Shown here piece by piece: positions 31,202 through 34,099 of a stretch of 34,099 nt of DNA. Below the pieces are notes generated by a model. It was not told the origin of the DNA. It did no database searches and saw only the letters and a list, made by a program, of their open reading frames with translations. Numbering within the stretch: the first letter of the stretch is position 1; the number at the start of each line of letters is the position of its first letter. The DNA is taken from NCBI GenBank assembly GCA_030263715.1, contig SZPM01000024.1, positions 1-34,099 of the forward strand. Direction: 5' to 3'. The position numbers and the translations under genes are program-made. Origin of the DNA: ATM1 sp003577165 (lineage in GTDB: Bacteria > Armatimonadota > Fimbriimonadia > Fimbriimonadales > ATM1).

Positions 31202-33559
31202 TTACCGCTCCGGCAGAACCCGCCACTCGAGCACGCCGGCCGCCCATTCGGATTTCATCTTCACCTTGAGGCGAAGCGACGTCGTCTCGACCGGACGGAA
31301 GTTGGTTTCGCACCAGCCGTCCTTCCGGATGTCGAAGCGAGCGCCCTCGACTTCCCTCCAGGTCCCGCTTTCCAGATACTCCACGGTCCAGGATTCAGGC
31401 ACGCGGCACTCTCCCGTACCGGTGTCATCGAACCAGTAGACCGCAACCCCAAGCAGCCTTCGTGGATCGCTCCAGTCGTACTGAATCCACTCTTCCGTTC
31501 CTTTGTGCGGCCAGAAGTGGCAGATCGCGCTCCGAGAGTCTGCCGAGGAGGTCGGCTCCGCGCCGTCGTTGACACCCCTGGGGAAGGAGTTCGAGTTCGC
31601 GAACGAGACCGTCACTTTAGCGTCGGCTTCGAGCCCCTGCACTCTCTCGCTCAGCCTGGCGAGCGGAAGCCAAACCGCCATCGGGCTCGGTTCGCGATTC
31701 GCCCATGCCGCATACGGGATTGCTCTCACCATGACTCGGCGCGGCTCGCCGAGAGGCAGATACAGATTCGTCAGCCAGTTCTTCGTGGGATACAGCCATC
31801 CTTCGCCCTCGACAACAGCGACTCCGCCCAGCAGATCCGCTCGGTAGTTCTGCTTGAGCGCGGATTGCGGAGGCAGCACGAGGCTCTTGAGATCGAAGTC
31901 GTTGTCGTTGCCTTCGACGCAATACACGATCGGCCCGCAACGGATCGCAGCGAGGCCTCGGTTCGACTGGACCGCTGGATGGGCGACTACGCGTTCCGGT
32001 TCGAATTGCAGATGGAGCGAAACGGTGTCGCCGGCTTTCCACTCGCGCTCGATCTCCGCATAACCCAACCGGAGGGGCGGTTTCTCAATGACTCCGTTGA
32101 CGGACACGGTCCAGCGTTCGCACCAACTCGGAATCCTGAGATTCAGTTTGAATCGGGATGCGACTTTGGGTTCCACTTTCAGTTGCACTTCGCCGTTCCA
32201 CGGGTAGTCCGTCTTAACGTCGAATCGGATCTCCTCGCTGCCCACTTTCGCCTTCGCGCTTCCTCCTATGTACAGGTTCACGTTGAGGCGGTCCGGCCCG
32301 GTGCTGTATGCGTAGCCGCCGACCGACGCAAGCGTTCTCAAAACGTTCGGCGGGCAGCACGCGCACTGGAACCAGTCGGATCGGCGATGCGAGCCGCTGC
32401 TCGCGAGGGGGTTCACGTAGAAGAACGACTTCCCGTCCAGCGAAACGCCCGAAAGAACGCCGTTGTACAGAGCCTGCTCCATTGCGTCGACGTACTTGGC
32501 ATCTCCAAAGAGCAAGTTCATCCGATGGGCCCAGAGGACGAGCGCGATGGAAGCACACGTTTCTTGATACGCGGTCTCGTTGGGCAGATCGTAATCTACG
32601 GTGAAGCCTTCGTTGTGCGCAGACGGGCCGATTCCACCTGTGATGAAGATGCGACGCTCGACAGTATTGCGCCACACGCGCAACAGCATCTGTTGCAAAG
32701 GTTCGTCGTCGGCCGTCGCGGCCAAGTCTGCGGCGCCGGACAAAAGATATGCGGCGCGAACCGCATGGCCTTTGATCTCACGATGCTCGCGCAGTGGGCA
32801 GTCGTCGAGCCAGTACGTTCCGTCATAGGCGTCCGCTGAGACACCATGCTCACGCGCGAAGAACTTCGAGCCCCGCGTATCGAGAAAATGCTTTGAGAGG
32901 TCGCGGTAGCGGTCGTTTCCGGTTGCCCTCCACAGTCGAAAGAGGGCCAACTCGATTTCCGGGTGGCCGCAATATCCCTCGCGCTTGTTCGGCCCAAAAG
33001 TCTGGTACAGGAGGTCGGCGAACCTGATCGCTACGTCGAGGAGTTTTCTCTTACCAGTTGCTTCGTAGTACGCCACTCCTGCTTCGATCAGATGTCCTCC
33101 GCAGTAAAGTTCGTGCATGTCCCGGAGGTTGGTGAACACCTTGTCCGGCGCGTTGACCTGATAATAGGTGTTGATGTAGCCGTTCGGCCGTTGCGCCCCG
33201 GCGATCGCGTCAATGATCTCGTCCACGCGTGCCTCCACGTTCGGGTCCCGGCGCGTCGCTAGCGTGTACGCGATCCCCTCGATCACCTTGTAAAGATCGG
33301 AGTCGGTGAAGAGCAGCCCTTCGTAGCCCTCATGCTTCCCGTCTATCGCGAGCGTTAGGTTGCGATAGTTGCCGGCCCTTTCGAGCATTGCGAGCGAATG
33401 CTCGACGGTGGCCTTGCGATTCGTCTCGATCCTCGGCGCCCAGAATCCGTCTCGGACCGTGACATCCGTGAACGGCACGGCCGTCGCGGGAATCGGCTTA
33501 TCCACGGCGTCCACGCCGGCGAACACAGCCACTAAGAACGGAAGATGAAGGGAAAGCAT
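31202..33559 (-). CDS. GH127-family beta-L-arabinofuranosidase-like secreted enzyme
   Basis: This is a 785-residue protein with a signal peptide (MLSLHLPFLVAVFAGVDA). The (alpha/alpha)6 barrel covers about residues 30-450. Zinc and catalytic residues of the Bifidobacterium enzyme HypBA1 line up with the same spacing: acid/base Glu317 (NEGF), Glu333 and Cys335 in YQETCAS, and Cys401-Cys402 in QCACCPPN, where Cys401 would be the nucleophile. The middle part is a beta-sandwich. The last 110 residues (WPHKGTEEWIQYDWSDP onward) look like a carbohydrate-binding F5/8-type domain. It should release L-arabinofuranose or related sugars from glycans outside the cytoplasm. It is first in the likely GH127-M19-SDR-purA transcription unit. 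No ribosome site is obvious. Confidence 0.93.
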   Translation of the reverse strand: MLSLHLPFLVAVFAGVDAVDKPIPATAVPFTDVTVRDGFWAPRIETNRKATVEHSLAMLERAGNYRNLTLAIDGKHEGYEGLLFTDSDLYKVIEGIAYTLATRRDPNVEARVDEIIDAIAGAQRPNGYINTYYQVNAPDKVFTNLRDMHELYCGGHLIEAGVAYYEATGKRKLLDVAIRFADLLYQTFGPNKREGYCGHPEIELALFRLWRATGNDRYRDLSKHFLDTRGSKFFAREHGVSADAYDGTYWLDDCPLREHREIKGHAVRAAYLLSGAADLAATADDEPLQQMLLRVWRNTVERRIFITGGIGPSAHNEGFTVDYDLPNETAYQETCASIALVLWAHRMNLLFGDAKYVDAMEQALYNGVLSGVSLDGKSFFYVNPLASSGSHRRSDWFQCACCPPNVLRTLASVGGYAYSTGPDRLNVNLYIGGSAKAKVGSEEIRFDVKTDYPWNGEVQLKVEPKVASRFKLNLRIPSWCERWTVSVNGVIEKPPLRLGYAEIEREWKAGDTVSLHLQFEPERVVAHPAVQSNRGLAAIRCGPIVYCVEGNDNDFDLKSLVLPPQSALKQNYRADLLGGVAVVEGEGWLYPTKNWLTNLYLPLGEPRRVMVRAIPYAAWANREPSPMAVWLPLARLSERVQGLEADAKVTVSFANSNSFPRGVNDGAEPTSSADSRSAICHFWPHKGTEEWIQYDWSDPRRLLGVAVYWFDDTGTGECRVPESWTVEYLESGTWREVEGARFDIRKDGWCETNFRPVETTSLRLKVKMKSEWAAGVLEWRVLPER

Positions 33560-33706
33560 CGATGGTGTTTCGTGAGAGCGATGACATCGTCAACGGGATT
33601 CCCTCTTCGCCTCATCCCCAAGGGTTCCTGCTTCGGGTCGAGTGCCAGCCTGGTCTCGCAAAGGGACGGAGCGATCCAGGGCTACGCCCTTCGCTGGTCA
33701 CGCACC
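33560..33706. other. Upstream region of the GH127 gene
   Basis: It has no credible gene. A hairpin lies at 33670-33695: AGCGA and TCGCT enclose GGGC-TAC-GCCC. The promoter of the GH127 unit should be here, but I cannot point to clear -35 and -10 boxes. Confidence 0.35.
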
Positions 33707-34099
33707 GGCCCGTTGGGCCGGGCATCCGATAAGCCTGGACAGGACTTCTGAATCCCCGATGCGAGTGTTCGGCACGGATGACTGATCGCCCTCAACACGA
33801 TAGACCGCAACAGAATCAGGCCCGTTGGGCCGGGCATCCGATAAGCCTGGACAGGAGTTCTGAATCCCCGATGCGAGTGTTCGGCACGGATGACTGATCG
33901 CCGTCGACACGAGAAATGTCGAAGTTGATCAGGCCCGTTGGGCCGGGCATCCGATAAGCCTGGACAGGACTTCTGAATCCGCGATGCGAGTGTTCGGCAC
34001 GGATGACTAATCGCCCTCAACACGATAGACCGCAACAGAATCAGGCCCGAAGGGCCAGGAATTCAATAGCGAAGGCCGAAGGCCTGGGAGGCGATGGAC
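33707..34099 (+). repeat. 112-bp tandem repeat, three full copies and a diverged fourth
   Basis: Units start at 33707, 33819 and 33932, with a partial unit at 34044 (periods 112, 113 and 112). Each opens with the palindrome GGCCCGTTGGGCC and continues through a nearly identical 75-bp block. The last 35 bp agree between units 1 and 3 but differ in unit 2. The fourth unit keeps only GGCCCGAAGGGCC and then turns into a different sequence with GAAGGCCGAAGGCC. The array may continue beyond the window. It contains no convincing gene. Confidence 0.88.

Noticed and set aside
31505..32839. 444-residue plus-strand ORF opposite the GH127 gene
   Set aside because: It is an antisense shadow of a gene whose catalytic residues and spacing are clear; its composition is Arg-rich and it has no motif.
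33707..34099. CRISPR array
   Set aside because: The units are about 112 bp with conserved sequence throughout most of each unit; there are no 25-40 bp unique spacers between short repeats, and no cas genes.

Overview
This window is about 34 kb of high-GC bacterial chromosome. It has tightly packed genes on both strands, frequent 4-8 bp overlaps, and few intergenic gaps, which are mostly filled with short repeats. The gene mix is a PEP-CTERM sorted protein, many Sec-secreted proteins, GH127, a flavin halogenase-like enzyme, an amphi-Trp protein and many proteins of unknown family. That would suit a free-living Gram-negative-type bacterium of a poorly cultured phylum. Armatimonadota (Fimbriimonadia-like) or a planctomycete-like lineage is my guess; there is no rRNA or other marker here to settle it.

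Layout. 1-8.5 kb: a PEP-CTERM protein and a membrane-anchored unknown on the minus strand, a two-part glycosyltransferase, and a PaaK-like adenylate-forming ligase flanked by two different dicarboxylate/amino-acid symporter-family (SDF) proteins, then a secreted dienelactone hydrolase. 8.5-18.1 kb: what looks like an envelope redox region. A membrane polyferredoxin-TPR protein lies divergent from an exported cytochrome c-cupredoxin-propeller protein, with a perfect 10+10 bp palindrome between them. A flavin-dependent halogenase-like protein follows, then a convergent TlpA-type thioredoxin with an in-frame UGA, and a secreted protein with a possible His/Cys caspase-like dyad.

18.1-20.8 kb: REP-like repeats, a yybP-ykoY (Mn2+) riboswitch with its own terminator driving amphi-Trp, zinc-ribbon and TerC genes, more repeats, and tRNA-Gly(CCC). 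20.9-28.9 kb: housekeeping genes, namely a three-gene pnt transhydrogenase operon, the fluoride channel crcB, exonuclease III, an M17 aminopeptidase, an unknown barrel-like exported protein and purA. 28.9-33.6 kb: minus-strand genes for a sugar/nucleotide-type SDR, an M19 dipeptidase and a GH127 arabinofuranosidase-like enzyme, probably co-transcribed into purA. 33.7 kb to the end: a 112-bp tandem repeat.

The most striking item is the gene at 14866-15909. Its thioredoxin active site reads W-UGA-G-P-C, the reading frame continues through a complete thioredoxin fold, and a perfect hairpin sits 13 nt after the UGA. This is the signature of a selenocysteine protein of the TlpA/ResA type (U239-G-P-C242). 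An ordinary gene caller would report it as two broken ORFs.
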